Source: Coprococcus sp.
GTDB taxonomy: Bacteria; Bacillota_A; Clostridia; Lachnospirales; Lachnospiraceae
Direction: 5' to 3'
Length of the DNA stretch: 64,000 nucleotides
Assembly: GCA_017624085.1 (NCBI GenBank)
Contig: JAGANU010000007.1
Span: 1 to 64,000, forward strand
The translations under genes and the position numbers were made by a program. Positions 35,183-43,675 of this stretch are shown piece after piece (the first letter of the stretch is position 1; the number at the start of each line of letters is the position of its first letter). Below the pieces are notes generated by a model that made no database searches, was not told the DNA's origin, and worked only from the letters and a program-made list of their open reading frames with translations.

Positions 35183-36814
35183 ATGGATTTTACGAACGCT
35201 TCTCTTGCTGAGATGAGAAAGTTTACGAAGGATAATGGAATAAAGGGTTGTTCTTCTATGAAGAAGGCTGAGCTTGCTGAGTTTTTGAACAAATACGTAA
35301 GCGAGCATGTTACTGCAGTATCGGTTGATAGAAGCAGGAACAGTCAGACAGAGCCGGATGCCATTGCTTTTGGAGAAAAAGCAGCATCAAATATTGAATA
35401 TTCAGATAAAACACAAAAGGCAGAGCATGTTTCAGAGACCGTAAGGCAGAAAAGCAGACCGACAGTCCGTTTTGTGGCAAGACAACAAAATACATATCGT
35501 GAACAGCCTGACAGAAGAAACAGTGAGCAGAAAAACACAGGCGAGGGCAGAGCTGCAGATTCTGATATTGATGTTAAGAAGACTTCTGAGCGGGATATGA
35601 CAGACTTAAAGGATATAGAGGGAAAGACAGACGACAACCAGAAAGCAGAGCAGCAAGTGAAGCCTGATTATGTACAGGAGCTTGACAGTGGAAGAATTGC
35701 AAACGGAATACTTGAGGTTATGGCAGAAGGATATGGATTTATCAGAAGTGCAAACTATATGCCGGGTGACCAGGATATCTATGTTTCTCCTGCTCAGATA
35801 AGACGCTTTGGACTAAAAACCGGAGATATAATTATAGGAAATATTAAGAATAAAACACAGGGAGAGAAATTCAGCGCACTGCTTTATGTGGGAAGCGTAA
35901 ATGGACAGAGCCCTGCAGAGATAAGCAAAAGAAAGAACTTTGAAGATCTCACTCCAATTTTTCCAAATGAAAGAATCAATCTTGATGGAGACGGCTCTCC
36001 TATACCAATAAGAATGATAAATCTTCTTGCACCGATAGGTAAGGGACAGAGAGGTATGATAGTATCTCCTCCAAAAACAGGAAAGACTACACTGCTGAAG
36101 CAGATTGCAAAGAAGATAAGCACTACCTATAAGGATATGCATCTGTTGGTTCTCCTTATAGATGAGCGCCCTGAGGAGGTAACAGATATCAGAGAGTCTA
36201 TTGAGGGCCCAAATGTAGAGGTAATATATTCAACCTTTGATGAGCTTCCTGACCATCACAGAAGAGTATCGGAGATGGTTATAGAGAGAGCGAAGAGACT
36301 TGTGGAGTCGAAGAAGGATGTTGTTATTCTGCTTGACAGCATAACAAGACTCGCAAGAGCCTACAATCTCACGGTGTCACCAAGTGGAAGAACCCTCTCA
36401 GGTGGACTTGACCCGGCGGCTCTTCATATGCCAAAGAGATTTTTCGGTGCAGCCCGAAATATGAGAGAAGGTGGAAGTCTTACAATACTTGCAACAGCAC
36501 TTGTTGATACGGGAAGCAAGATGGATGATGTAGTTTTTGAGGAGTTTAAGGGTACAGGCAATATGGAGCTTGTCCTTGACAGAAGACTCTCGGAAAAGAG
36601 AATATTCCCGGCTATTGATATTGCAAAATCAGGTACAAGGAGAGATGACCTTTTGCTAACAAAGGAGGAGCAGGAGGTTGTTGCCGCCATACACAGGGAG
36701 CTGACCGGAAACAAGGCTGAGGATGTGCTTGAGGATGTAAGGAAGCTGTTTGTCAGAACAAAGAACAACACAGAGTTTATCCATTATGTTAAACAGTCTT
36801 TATTTAGAAAGTAA
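35183..36814 (+). CDS. rho: transcription termination factor Rho, with N-terminal insertion
   Basis: Hexameric RNA helicase that ends transcription. Residues 1-40 are the Rho_N helical domain ([18 protein letters not shown]). Residues about 43-164 are a polar, Arg/Lys/Glu/Asp-rich insertion without hydrophobic core. Then comes the RNA-binding cold-shock domain ([15 protein letters not shown]) and the RecA-like ATPase with Walker [11 protein letters not shown] and [15 protein letters not shown]. 543 residues against about 420 for E. coli Rho. ATG 35183 follows AAAGGAG; the in-frame ATG at 35150 has no RBS. Inserted low-complexity domains are known in Rho of several phyla and can bind RNA or drive condensation; that role here is inference. 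Confidence 0.96.
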   Translation: MDFTNASLAEMRKFTKDNGIKGCSSMKKAELAEFLNKYVSEHVTAVSVDRSRNSQTEPDAIAFGEKAASNIEYSDKTQKAEHVSETVRQKSRPTVRFVARQQNTYREQPDRRNSEQKNTGEGRAADSDIDVKKTSERDMTDLKDIEGKTDDNQKAEQQVKPDYVQELDSGRIANGILEVMAEGYGFIRSANYMPGDQDIYVSPAQIRRFGLKTGDIIIGNIKNKTQGEKFSALLYVGSVNGQSPAEISKRKNFEDLTPIFPNERINLDGDGSPIPIRMINLLAPIGKGQRGMIVSPPKTGKTTLLKQIAKKISTTYKDMHLLVLLIDERPEEVTDIRESIEGPNVEVIYSTFDELPDHHRRVSEMVIERAKRLVESKKDVVILLDSITRLARAYNLTVSPSGRTLSGGLDPAALHMPKRFFGAARNMREGGSLTILATALVDTGSKMDDVVFEEFKGTGNMELVLDRRLSEKRIFPAIDIAKSGTRRDDLLLTKEEQEVVAAIHRELTGNKAEDVLEDVRKLFVRTKNNTEFIHYVKQSLFRK

Positions 36815-36937
36815 TTAATCAGACGAAGATGTCGTATATAAGATGGACATTGATATCGCTGCAGGAAATCCAGAGGCGAAAATGAAGTGCAGGACGCCCC
36901 CGGATAATAATAAAATGATAAAAAAGGAAAAAACTGC

Positions 36938-36966
36938 TTGCACTTTAGAAAATGCTATGATAGAAT
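36938..36966 (+). promoter_or_regulatory. sigma-A promoter of rpmE
   Basis: TTGCAC and TAGAAT have a 17-nt spacer, giving a leader of about 70 nt. That leader may hold autoregulatory structure, as known for L31 genes in Firmicutes, but I could not fold it convincingly. I see no clear terminator for rho in the 123 nt before this promoter. Confidence 0.6.
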
Positions 36967-37043
36967 ACAGAAGTTGTGTTATGAAGAACCCTGGCTATAT
37001 GCCTGTTCTCATATATAAAAATATATGTAAAGAGGTGAAGAAA

Positions 37044-37250
37044 ATGCGTAATGGAATACATCCAGATTACTATCAGGCAAAGGTTGTATGTAACTGTGGT
37101 AACGAGTTCGTTACAGGTTCAACTAAGGAAGAGATTCATGTAGAGATTTGCTCAAAGTGTCATTCATTCTACACAGGCCAGCAGAAGGCAATCAAAGCTC
37201 GTGGTAGAATTGATATGTTTAACAAGAAGTATGGCGTTTCAGCCAACTAA
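37044..37250 (+). CDS. rpmE: 50S ribosomal protein L31, zinc-binding type
   Basis: Large-subunit protein at the intersubunit bridge. Zinc-type L31 cysteines are visible in VVCNCGNEF and [12 protein letters not shown]. 68 residues, standard. ATG 37044 has AGAGGTGAAG upstream and gives the normal N-terminus [10 protein letters not shown]. The open frame extends upstream to 36843, but that part crosses the promoter and is not translated. Because the cysteines are kept, a zinc-independent paralog may exist elsewhere (inference). Confidence 0.96.
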   Translation: MRNGIHPDYYQAKVVCNCGNEFVTGSTKEEIHVEICSKCHSFYTGQQKAIKARGRIDMFNKKYGVSAN

Positions 37251-37260
37251 TAGAACAATG

Positions 37261-37303
37261 ACAGCTTGAGGTTATTTTCAGAATAATCTCAAGCTGTTTT
37301 TTT
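37261..37303 (+). terminator. terminator after rpmE
   Basis: ACAGCTTGAGGTTATT (37261-37276) pairs with AATAATCTCAAGCTGT (37282-37297), one G-U pair, followed by a run of T residues. It begins 10 nt after the stop. Confidence 0.93.
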
Positions 37304-37380
37304 ATGTTTAGGTAATGACTATTAATAGTACCGTCACTTTAATACATATTATATAGATTATTATTATTTAGGAGATAACT

Positions 37381-38352
37381 GTGAAGAGAGTAAGAATAGG
37401 CGGTCAGGCTGTAATAGAGGGCGTAATGATGAAGAATGGAGACAAATACGCTGTTGCAGTCAGAAAACCGGATAAGGATATAGCCATAGATGTGGTGGAA
37501 TATGAGTCCATTGGCTCAAAACATGCTTTTTTTAGAGTCCCAATAGTAAGAGGAGTAGTTAATTTTGTGGAATCGCTGATGATAGGCGTAAAAACGCTTA
37601 TGTTTTCTGCTTCCTTTTATGAGGAAGAGGAAGAACAGACAGAAAAAGCACCGGAATCAGAGAAAAAAGCAAATACCGGTAAGAGGGAAGCCGACCCTGA
37701 AAAAAAGAAGAAGTCAGAAGATGCACTTATGATTGGAACTGTGGCATTCTCTCTTATATTTGCAATAGCACTTTTTATGATGCTTCCGGCATTTATAGGG
37801 GAGTTAATAGGAAAGGTAGTAAAAAACAGCTTTCTTATGTCTGCCATAGAGGGCGTAATCCGACTTGCAATATTTCTTGGTTATGTTGCGGTTATATCAC
37901 TCATGAAGGATATTCAGAGAGTGTTTATGTATCATGGCGCAGAGCATAAGACTATAAACTGTTTTGAGGCAGGCGTGCCCCTTACCCCTGAAAATGTAAA
38001 GGAGTACTCAAGATATCACAAAAGATGCGGAACAAGCTTTCTGTTTGTTGTAATGATAATAAGTATAATAATATTTATGTTTATCAGGGCGAAAACTGCG
38101 TGGATGAGGCTTCTCATAAGACTCTTGCTTGTTCCTGTTATAGCAGGAATATCATACGAGTTTATTATGTTTGCAGGAAGAAGTAATTCCTGCGTTTCAA
38201 ATGTACTGTCAGCTCCCGGAAAGTGGCTTCAGAGGCTTACAACAAGAGAGCCTGAGCTTGACATGATTGAGGTAGCCATAGCATCTGTTGAGGCAGTAAT
38301 AGACTGGAAGAAATATCAGGAAGCTATGAAAAAGGGTGAAATAGAGGATTGA
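37381..38352 (+). CDS. DUF1385-family membrane protein (YqhQ-like)
   Basis: Unknown function; conserved in Firmicutes next to prmC and prfA. The N-terminus RIGGQAVIEGVMMKNGDKYA and the central HGAEHKTINCFEAG, with KRCGTSFLF, are the DUF1385 signatures; the His and Cys residues could bind metal. About four transmembrane segments lie between residues 118 and 265. A charged, low-complexity stretch (residues 80-117) precedes the first. 323 residues. Start GTG 37381 follows GGAG with an 8-nt gap. prmC begins 9 nt downstream. Confidence 0.9.
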   Translation: MKRVRIGGQAVIEGVMMKNGDKYAVAVRKPDKDIAIDVVEYESIGSKHAFFRVPIVRGVVNFVESLMIGVKTLMFSASFYEEEEEQTEKAPESEKKANTGKREADPEKKKKSEDALMIGTVAFSLIFAIALFMMLPAFIGELIGKVVKNSFLMSAIEGVIRLAIFLGYVAVISLMKDIQRVFMYHGAEHKTINCFEAGVPLTPENVKEYSRYHKRCGTSFLFVVMIISIIIFMFIRAKTAWMRLLIRLLLVPVIAGISYEFIMFAGRSNSCVSNVLSAPGKWLQRLTTREPELDMIEVAIASVEAVIDWKKYQEAMKKGEIED

Positions 38353-38361
38353 TGAGCTTAT

Positions 38362-39228
38362 ATGAAGATGCGAGAGCTGTTAGACATTGGTAAGGACAGA
38401 CTTAGGGAAAGTAAAGTGCCTGACTATATCGTGGATGCTGATATTTTATGGCAGTATGTTTCCGGTATGGACAGGGTAAATATGCTTCTTATGAGAGATG
38501 AAGAGGTGCCGGAGGAGCAGGAAGACGTGTATCTTAAGTTAATTGATACAAGATGCACCAGAGTTCCGCTTCAGTATATTACCGGCACACAGAATTTCTG
38601 TGGTTTTGAATTTGATGTGGCGAGGAATGTGCTTATACCAAGGCAGGATACAGAAACATTGGTAGAGACCGCCCTTGGCCTTATTGAAAAAACATGCAAC
38701 AATTCCACCGTGGATGGAGAAAGAATTCTTGATATGTGCTGTGGCTCAGGATGTATAGGAATTTCAATAGGCCTTTTCAGGGAAAATGCAAACGTGATTC
38801 TTGCGGATATATCGGACGACGCACTTGGGCTTGCAAAAAGGAATGTTGAAAAGCTGTGTGGTAGCAATAAGCGGTTTGCCGTATGTAAATCAGACATGTT
38901 TTCATCCGTTTCAGGAAAGTTCGATATTATAGTATCCAACCCACCCTACATAAGAAGCGATGTAATTGAGACCTTAATGCCGGAGGTTAGGGATTATGAG
39001 CCGAGACTTGCTCTTGACGGATATGCTGATGGATTGTATTTTTATAGAATAATAATAGATAATGCAAGAAAATATATAAAGGATGGCTGTTATGTTGTAT
39101 TTGAGATTGGAAATGATCAGGCAGAGGATGTACAGCACCTCTTTGTAGATTCGGGATATGATGACGTTCGTATAGTGAAGGATTTGTGTCACAATGACAG
39201 AGTTGTGTACGGAAGATATGCAGGTTAA
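38362..39228 (+). CDS. prmC: release factor glutamine methyltransferase
   Basis: Methylates the Gln of the GGQ loop in RF1 and RF2, raising termination efficiency. The N-terminal helical domain is followed by the methyltransferase: SAM-binding LDMCCGSGCIGIS and the catalytic NPPY in IIVSNPPYIRSD. 288 residues, typical. It is directly upstream of its substrate gene prfA (27-nt gap). ATG 38362 follows TGATGAGC, a weak RBS, and is likely coupled to the upstream gene. Confidence 0.96.
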   Translation: MKMRELLDIGKDRLRESKVPDYIVDADILWQYVSGMDRVNMLLMRDEEVPEEQEDVYLKLIDTRCTRVPLQYITGTQNFCGFEFDVARNVLIPRQDTETLVETALGLIEKTCNNSTVDGERILDMCCGSGCIGISIGLFRENANVILADISDDALGLAKRNVEKLCGSNKRFAVCKSDMFSSVSGKFDIIVSNPPYIRSDVIETLMPEVRDYEPRLALDGYADGLYFYRIIIDNARKYIKDGCYVVFEIGNDQAEDVQHLFVDSGYDDVRIVKDLCHNDRVVYGRYAG

Positions 39229-39255
39229 TTATAACGAAAAAAGAGAGGTATTATT

Positions 39256-40332
39256 ATGTTTGACAGATTAGAAGAATTGGTAGATAAGCTTGATACGTTA
39301 AATAATCAGCTTACAGATCCTGACGTGGTTTCAGATCAGAATAAATTTAGAAAGCTTATGAAGGAGCAGAGTGAGCTTACTCCTATCGTTGAGAAGTACG
39401 GCGAGTACAAGGCAGCAAAGTCTACAATAGAGGATAGTCTGATTATGCTTGAAGAGGAAAGTGATGAAGAGCTCAGGGAGATGGCGAAGGAAGAACTATC
39501 AGAAGCAAAGGCAAAGCTAGAGGTTGTTGAGCAGGAGCTTAAGATACTTCTTCTTCCTAAGGATCCTAACGATTCAAAGAACGTTATCGTTGAGATACGT
39601 GCAGGTGCCGGCGGTGATGAGGCTGCGCTGTTTGCTTACGAGGTGTTCAGAATGTACCAGAAGTACGTTGATCAGTTCAAATGGAAGGTAGAGCTGATGA
39701 GTGTAAATGAAAATGGTATAGGTGGCTTCAAGGAGGCCATATTTATGATAACAGGAGATGGTGCATATTCAAAGATGAAGTATGAGAGTGGTGTGCACAG
39801 AGTTCAGAGAATACCAAAGACAGAATCAGGCGGACGTATCCATACATCAACAATCACCGTTGCTGTAATGCCGGAGGCAGAAGAGGTGGATGTTGAGATC
39901 AATGATAATGATGTAAGAATAGATGTAATGAGAGCATCGGGAAATGGAGGTCAGTGTGTAAATACAACAGATTCAGCTGTTCGTCTTACACATATTCCTA
40001 CAGGTATAGTTATTTACAGCCAGACAGAGAAGTCACAGCTTCAGAATAAGGCTAAGGCATTTGCCCTTCTCAGATCAAAGCTGTATGATATTGAGCTTCA
40101 GAAGCAGCATGATGCTGAGGCGGCAAACAGAAAGAGCCAGGTAGGAACAGGAGACCGGTCAGAGAAGATACGAACATATAATTTCCCTGAAGGAAGAGTA
40201 ACGGATCACAGGATCAAGCTAACACTCTATAAGCTTGATCAGATTATGAATGGAGACCTTTCAGAGCTTATTGACAGTCTTATCGCTGCAGACCAGACTG
40301 CAAAGCTTGCACAGGTAAACGAGGAGGAATAA
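39256..40332 (+). CDS. prfA: peptide chain release factor 1
   Basis: Recognises UAA and UAG stop codons. The GGQ loop is in [17 protein letters not shown], and the PxT tripeptide that reads the codon appears as PKT in [14 protein letters not shown], which marks RF1 rather than RF2. 358 residues, standard. RBS AGAGAGGTATT precedes ATG 39256. It follows prmC, whose product methylates this GGQ, and precedes hisC by one base. Confidence 0.97.
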   Translation: MFDRLEELVDKLDTLNNQLTDPDVVSDQNKFRKLMKEQSELTPIVEKYGEYKAAKSTIEDSLIMLEEESDEELREMAKEELSEAKAKLEVVEQELKILLLPKDPNDSKNVIVEIRAGAGGDEAALFAYEVFRMYQKYVDQFKWKVELMSVNENGIGGFKEAIFMITGDGAYSKMKYESGVHRVQRIPKTESGGRIHTSTITVAVMPEAEEVDVEINDNDVRIDVMRASGNGGQCVNTTDSAVRLTHIPTGIVIYSQTEKSQLQNKAKAFALLRSKLYDIELQKQHDAEAANRKSQVGTGDRSEKIRTYNFPEGRVTDHRIKLTLYKLDQIMNGDLSELIDSLIAADQTAKLAQVNEEE

Positions 40333-40333
40333 T

Positions 40334-41389
40334 ATGTCAGCTTGGATAGACAACATACGTAAGGTGGAGCCCTACGTTCCGGGAGAACAACCGAAGGATA
40401 CGAACGTAATAAAGCTAAATACAAATGAGAATCCCTATGGACCATCACCGAGGGCTAAGGAGGTTATGCAGAATCAGGAGCTGCTCAGATTATATCCGGA
40501 TCCTACAGCATCCGATCTCGTTAATGCACTTGCAGAGTATCATGGTGTTAAGCCATCACAGGTTTTTGTGGGAGTTGGTTCAGATGACGTGCTTGCTATG
40601 TCTTTTCTTACATTTTTCAACTCAGATAAGCCTATAGTATTTCCTGATATTACATACTCCTTCTATGATGTGTGGGCAGAACTGTTTAAAATACCATATA
40701 AAAGGCTGCCGGTTGACGAGAGCTTCAGGCTTGTGAAGGAGGATTACTACAAGCAAAACGGGGGAGTCGTTTTTCCGAACCCGAATGCTCCTACTGGTAT
40801 ATATGAGAAGCTTTCAAATGTGGAGGATATTGTCAGCAATAACAGAGATGTTATCGTTATTGTCGATGAAGCATACATAGATTTTGGCGGTACATCAGCA
40901 CTTGAGCTCATTGATAAGTATGATAATCTTGTTGTTGTTCGTACATTTTCAAAATCAAGATCCATGGCAGGACTTAGAATAGGCTATGCAATAAGCAATC
41001 CTGTGCTTATAAAAGCACTGAATGATGTAAAATATTCATACAATTCATATACTATGAACAGACCATCCATTATCATGGGGGCAGAGTCTGTTAAGGATGA
41101 GGAGTACTTTAGAAGCACTATACAAAAGGTCGTAAACACAAGAGAAAGATTTGTTCGTGCTATTAAGCCTCTTGGTTTTACCTGTCTGCCTTCCTCTGCA
41201 AATTTTGTGTTTGCTACTCATGAAAGTATTCCTGCTAAGGAGATATTTTCTGCGGCAAAGGCAGCAAATATATATGTAAGGTATTTTGATAAGCCACGTA
41301 TCGATAATTATTTAAGAATCTCCATTGGTACAGATGAGGAGATGGATGCATTTATTTCCTTTTTAAGTGATTTTGTAGCATCTTATTGA
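40334..41389 (+). CDS. hisC: histidinol-phosphate aminotransferase
   Basis: PLP enzyme of histidine synthesis; related enzymes also act on aromatic amino acids. The N-terminal LNTNENPYGPSP and the PLP-lysine motif FSKSRSMAGLRIGYA are typical, with an IVDEAYIDFG cofactor motif. 351 residues. GAGGAGG immediately before the start lies inside the end of prfA. It is isolated from other his genes in this window, so it may be a paralog to a hisC in a his operon, or serve phenylalanine/tyrosine synthesis (inference). Confidence 0.93.
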   Translation: MSAWIDNIRKVEPYVPGEQPKDTNVIKLNTNENPYGPSPRAKEVMQNQELLRLYPDPTASDLVNALAEYHGVKPSQVFVGVGSDDVLAMSFLTFFNSDKPIVFPDITYSFYDVWAELFKIPYKRLPVDESFRLVKEDYYKQNGGVVFPNPNAPTGIYEKLSNVEDIVSNNRDVIVIVDEAYIDFGGTSALELIDKYDNLVVVRTFSKSRSMAGLRIGYAISNPVLIKALNDVKYSYNSYTMNRPSIIMGAESVKDEEYFRSTIQKVVNTRERFVRAIKPLGFTCLPSSANFVFATHESIPAKEIFSAAKAANIYVRYFDKPRIDNYLRISIGTDEEMDAFISFLSDFVASY

Positions 41390-41464
41390 TAATCATTCTC
41401 ATATGCCAGTATAAAGCGCAGGATTCCATTTATTAGCGCACCAAAACTATTGAATTTCATATTT

Positions 41465-41511
41465 CCATTTTATAGAATTGACCATAGAAATATTTCTGTT
41501 CTATAAAATGG
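41465..41511. repeat. long inverted repeat upstream of the DUF5688 gene
   Basis: CCATTTTATAGAA (41465-41477) and TTCTATAAAATGG (41499-41511) are perfect 13-nt arms. The loop contains a second palindrome, AGAAATATTTCT. GAGCGCGCTC, also palindromic, follows at once (41511-41520). There is no T-tract on the + strand, so this looks more like a regulatory or structural element than a terminator. The rest of the 192-nt spacer holds nothing recognised. Confidence 0.65.
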
Positions 41512-41581
41512 AGCGCGCTCGTTTGACTATAAACAAGGTGTGAATAGATATTATTCTACATACATGTCAAAGGAGAGTATT

Positions 41582-42481
41582 ATGAATTTTGAAGAATTTA
41601 CAGCACGAATTGCAGATAAGCTAAAGATTAGACTGCTAGAGGAAAGTGATGAGGCAGAGGTATCTGTCAGGAAGCTTTTAAAGAACAATGATGTTGAACG
41701 GACCGCTGTCAGTATTTTCGGGGAGAAGGACAGCATAAGTCCAAGCATTTATTTAGAACCATTTTTCGATGAATATGAACAGGGAAAGGACCCTGATGAT
41801 ATTGTGTCAGACATTCTTGTATTAATCAGGGAGAGAAGCGGAAAAAACTGTTTTTCCGTGGAGGATGTTACAAATGAGACAAATGTGCTAGGCAGCATAA
41901 TAGTCAGACTTATAAACAGAGATAGGAATAAGCTGTCTCTTAAGAACGTACCCTTTATTGAGTATAATGATCTGGCTATAGTGTTCAGAAGGGTTATCTC
42001 TATTACTGACGAAGGGGTTGCATCTACAGTTGTAACCAAAAGTGATATGAAAAGATGGGGGCTTGATGAATACAGCCTCTACAGCCTTGCACTAAAGAAC
42101 ACAGAGAGGATGTTCCCGTACATCTGTGAAAGCATGGAGAGCATCGTTTCTGACCGTTACGGAATCAGCTTCGATGTGAAAGACAGAGAAAACACAGATG
42201 AGCTGTTTGTGTTAACCAACTCAAATATGATAAACGGTGCAACAAGTCTTCTTTATGATGGTATGCTAAGGAGCTGCGCACAGATGGTGGGGGGAGACAT
42301 ATATATCCTTCCATCAAGCGTTCATGAGCTTATATTCATAAGCTCATGTTGCAGCTTTAGTGTTGCTTCTCTTAAAAATATGGTTAAGGAAGCTAACACC
42401 AATATTGTTTCGGACATGGATTTTCTTTCAGATAATGTATATTTATACAGTATGGAAAATGACACAATAAACATTGCCTGA
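41582..42481 (+). CDS. DUF5688-family protein
   Basis: A 299-residue soluble protein I assign to DUF5688, a family seen mainly in Lachnospiraceae and often multi-copy; function unknown. The middle and C-terminal parts carry the recurring family pattern (NVPFIEYNDLAIVFR, LVLTNSNMINGA-like FVLTNSNMINGATSLLY, GGDIYILPSSVHELIFI). No transmembrane segment, signal peptide or catalytic motif is evident. Start ATG 41582 has AAAGGAGAG upstream; the in-frame ATG at 41540 has none. It stands alone, between an inverted repeat and the TetR promoter. The family name is from pattern memory. Confidence 0.75.
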   Translation: MNFEEFTARIADKLKIRLLEESDEAEVSVRKLLKNNDVERTAVSIFGEKDSISPSIYLEPFFDEYEQGKDPDDIVSDILVLIRERSGKNCFSVEDVTNETNVLGSIIVRLINRDRNKLSLKNVPFIEYNDLAIVFRRVISITDEGVASTVVTKSDMKRWGLDEYSLYSLALKNTERMFPYICESMESIVSDRYGISFDVKDRENTDELFVLTNSNMINGATSLLYDGMLRSCAQMVGGDIYILPSSVHELIFISSCCSFSVASLKNMVKEANTNIVSDMDFLSDNVYLYSMENDTINIA

Positions 42482-42506
42482 AGAGCACCGATAATCGCTT
42501 CAAAGG

Positions 42507-42535
42507 TTGACAAAACCTATCCCATAGCATAGAAT
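42507..42535 (+). promoter_or_regulatory. strong sigma-A promoter of the TetR-receiver pair
   Basis: Consensus TTGACA and TAGAAT with a 17-nt spacer, 50 nt upstream of the TetR start. I saw no obvious palindromic operator overlapping it. Confidence 0.75.
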
Positions 42536-42585
42536 GAAAGCAGTGTTTTAAGGGCTAAAAATATATGTAATGGGAGGAACGAATA

Positions 42586-43173
42586 TTGGACGATAGTTAT
42601 ATTTCCCGAAGGGACAAGATTATCGCCTCAGCTATCGAACTGATCGGAGATTTGGGATTACATGCTCTAACACCGAAGAACCTTGCACGTAAACAGAATA
42701 TATCGGACACGCTGATTTATAAGTATTTTGGGGGAATTGACGAGGTACTTATTGCAGTTGTTAAGGAATATGCAGCTTTTGATGTCAACATCCAAAGAAC
42801 GGTTAATCATTTAGATGGAACTTATTGGGACAAGATAAAGTACTATGCAGATACATACGCAACATACTATGATAACTATATTGGTATGGGGGCAATTATG
42901 TTGCACTATGAGGAGCTGTTGCATTTGTCAGAGACGAGAGATATTATTTCTGAGTGCATGTTGAAACGTAATGATTTTGTGTGTTCACTATTTCAAGGGG
43001 CAATAGACAGCAAGGAGATAAGAGCGGTGTTCTCACCTAAGGAACTTACGCTTATATTTAACGGTATCTTTACCGAAGGCTTGCTAGAACGCAGGAATCA
43101 GTATTCCAGAAAGAGTTTCAGAATAGAAGTTAAGGAGATGCTGGGACATCTGGAAAAGGTACTTAGGTCGTAA
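42586..43173 (+). CDS. TetR-family transcriptional regulator
   Basis: 195 residues. The N-terminal TetR helix-turn-helix is clear (IIASAIELIGDLGLHALTPK, then NLARKQNISDTLIYKYFGG); the C-terminal ligand-binding domain is unassigned. The start is TTG 42586, with GGGAGGAAC upstream and no nearby in-frame ATG. The regulated gene is not obvious; the only co-oriented neighbour is a lone receiver protein 18 nt downstream, probably on the same transcript. Confidence 0.88.
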   Translation: MDDSYISRRDKIIASAIELIGDLGLHALTPKNLARKQNISDTLIYKYFGGIDEVLIAVVKEYAAFDVNIQRTVNHLDGTYWDKIKYYADTYATYYDNYIGMGAIMLHYEELLHLSETRDIISECMLKRNDFVCSLFQGAIDSKEIRAVFSPKELTLIFNGIFTEGLLERRNQYSRKSFRIEVKEMLGHLEKVLRS

Positions 43174-43191
43174 AATTAGGGAGGAATTGTC

Positions 43192-43587
43192 ATGAAGATA
43201 TTAATTGCTGAGGATGATGTTGCGAATGCCAAATTTTTATCAAAGTATTTAAGTAAGTTTGGAGAAGTGGTAATCACACCAGATGGAATAGCAGCGGTAG
43301 ATGAGTTTGTCAATGCACTTGAGAAGGGCGAGATATTCCAGCTCGTATGTCTTGATATTATGATGCCGAAGATTGATGGATATAAGGTGCTTGCGTCCAT
43401 CAGAAGTGCTGAAAGAAAGCATGGAGTGTCAAGGATGCTCAGGTCAAAGGTTATCATGACCAGTGCACTGGATGAGGCAAGCTTTGACAGTAATCTTGCA
43501 AGTGATGACTATGATGATTATATTTGTAAGCCGATAGATATCATGAAGTTTAATGATATGCTCAGAAAGCTGGATATCATAAAATAG
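43192..43587 (+). CDS. stand-alone response-regulator receiver protein
   Basis: A CheY-like single receiver domain of 131 residues without an output domain. The acidic pair is in IAEDDVAN, the phospho-acceptor Asp in CLDIMMPKIDG, the conserved Ser/Thr in IMTSAL and the Lys in ICKPIDI, so it should be phosphorylated by a histidine kinase. No kinase gene is in the window. RBS GGGAGGAATTG precedes ATG 43192. It follows the TetR gene and ends at a terminator. Confidence 0.92.
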   Translation: MKILIAEDDVANAKFLSKYLSKFGEVVITPDGIAAVDEFVNALEKGEIFQLVCLDIMMPKIDGYKVLASIRSAERKHGVSRMLRSKVIMTSALDEASFDSNLASDDYDDYICKPIDIMKFNDMLRKLDIIK

Positions 43588-43602
43588 TTGGTGCGTACAT
43601 AG

Positions 43603-43644
43603 CTTAGAAGTCCGAATGCTTATATCGGGCTTCTAAGTTTTTTT
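43603..43644 (+). terminator. terminator after the TetR-receiver pair
   Basis: CTTAGAAGTCCGA (43603-43615) pairs with TCGGGCTTCTAAG (43625-43637), one G-U pair, followed by TTTTTTT. Confidence 0.92.
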
Positions 43645-43675
43645 GAGAGTATATATATTTGGCAGGTAATTATTT

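Noticed and set aside
36843..37043. N-terminal extension of the rpmE frame
   Set aside because: It crosses a good promoter (36938-36966); the internal ATG 37044 has a strong RBS and gives standard-length L31.
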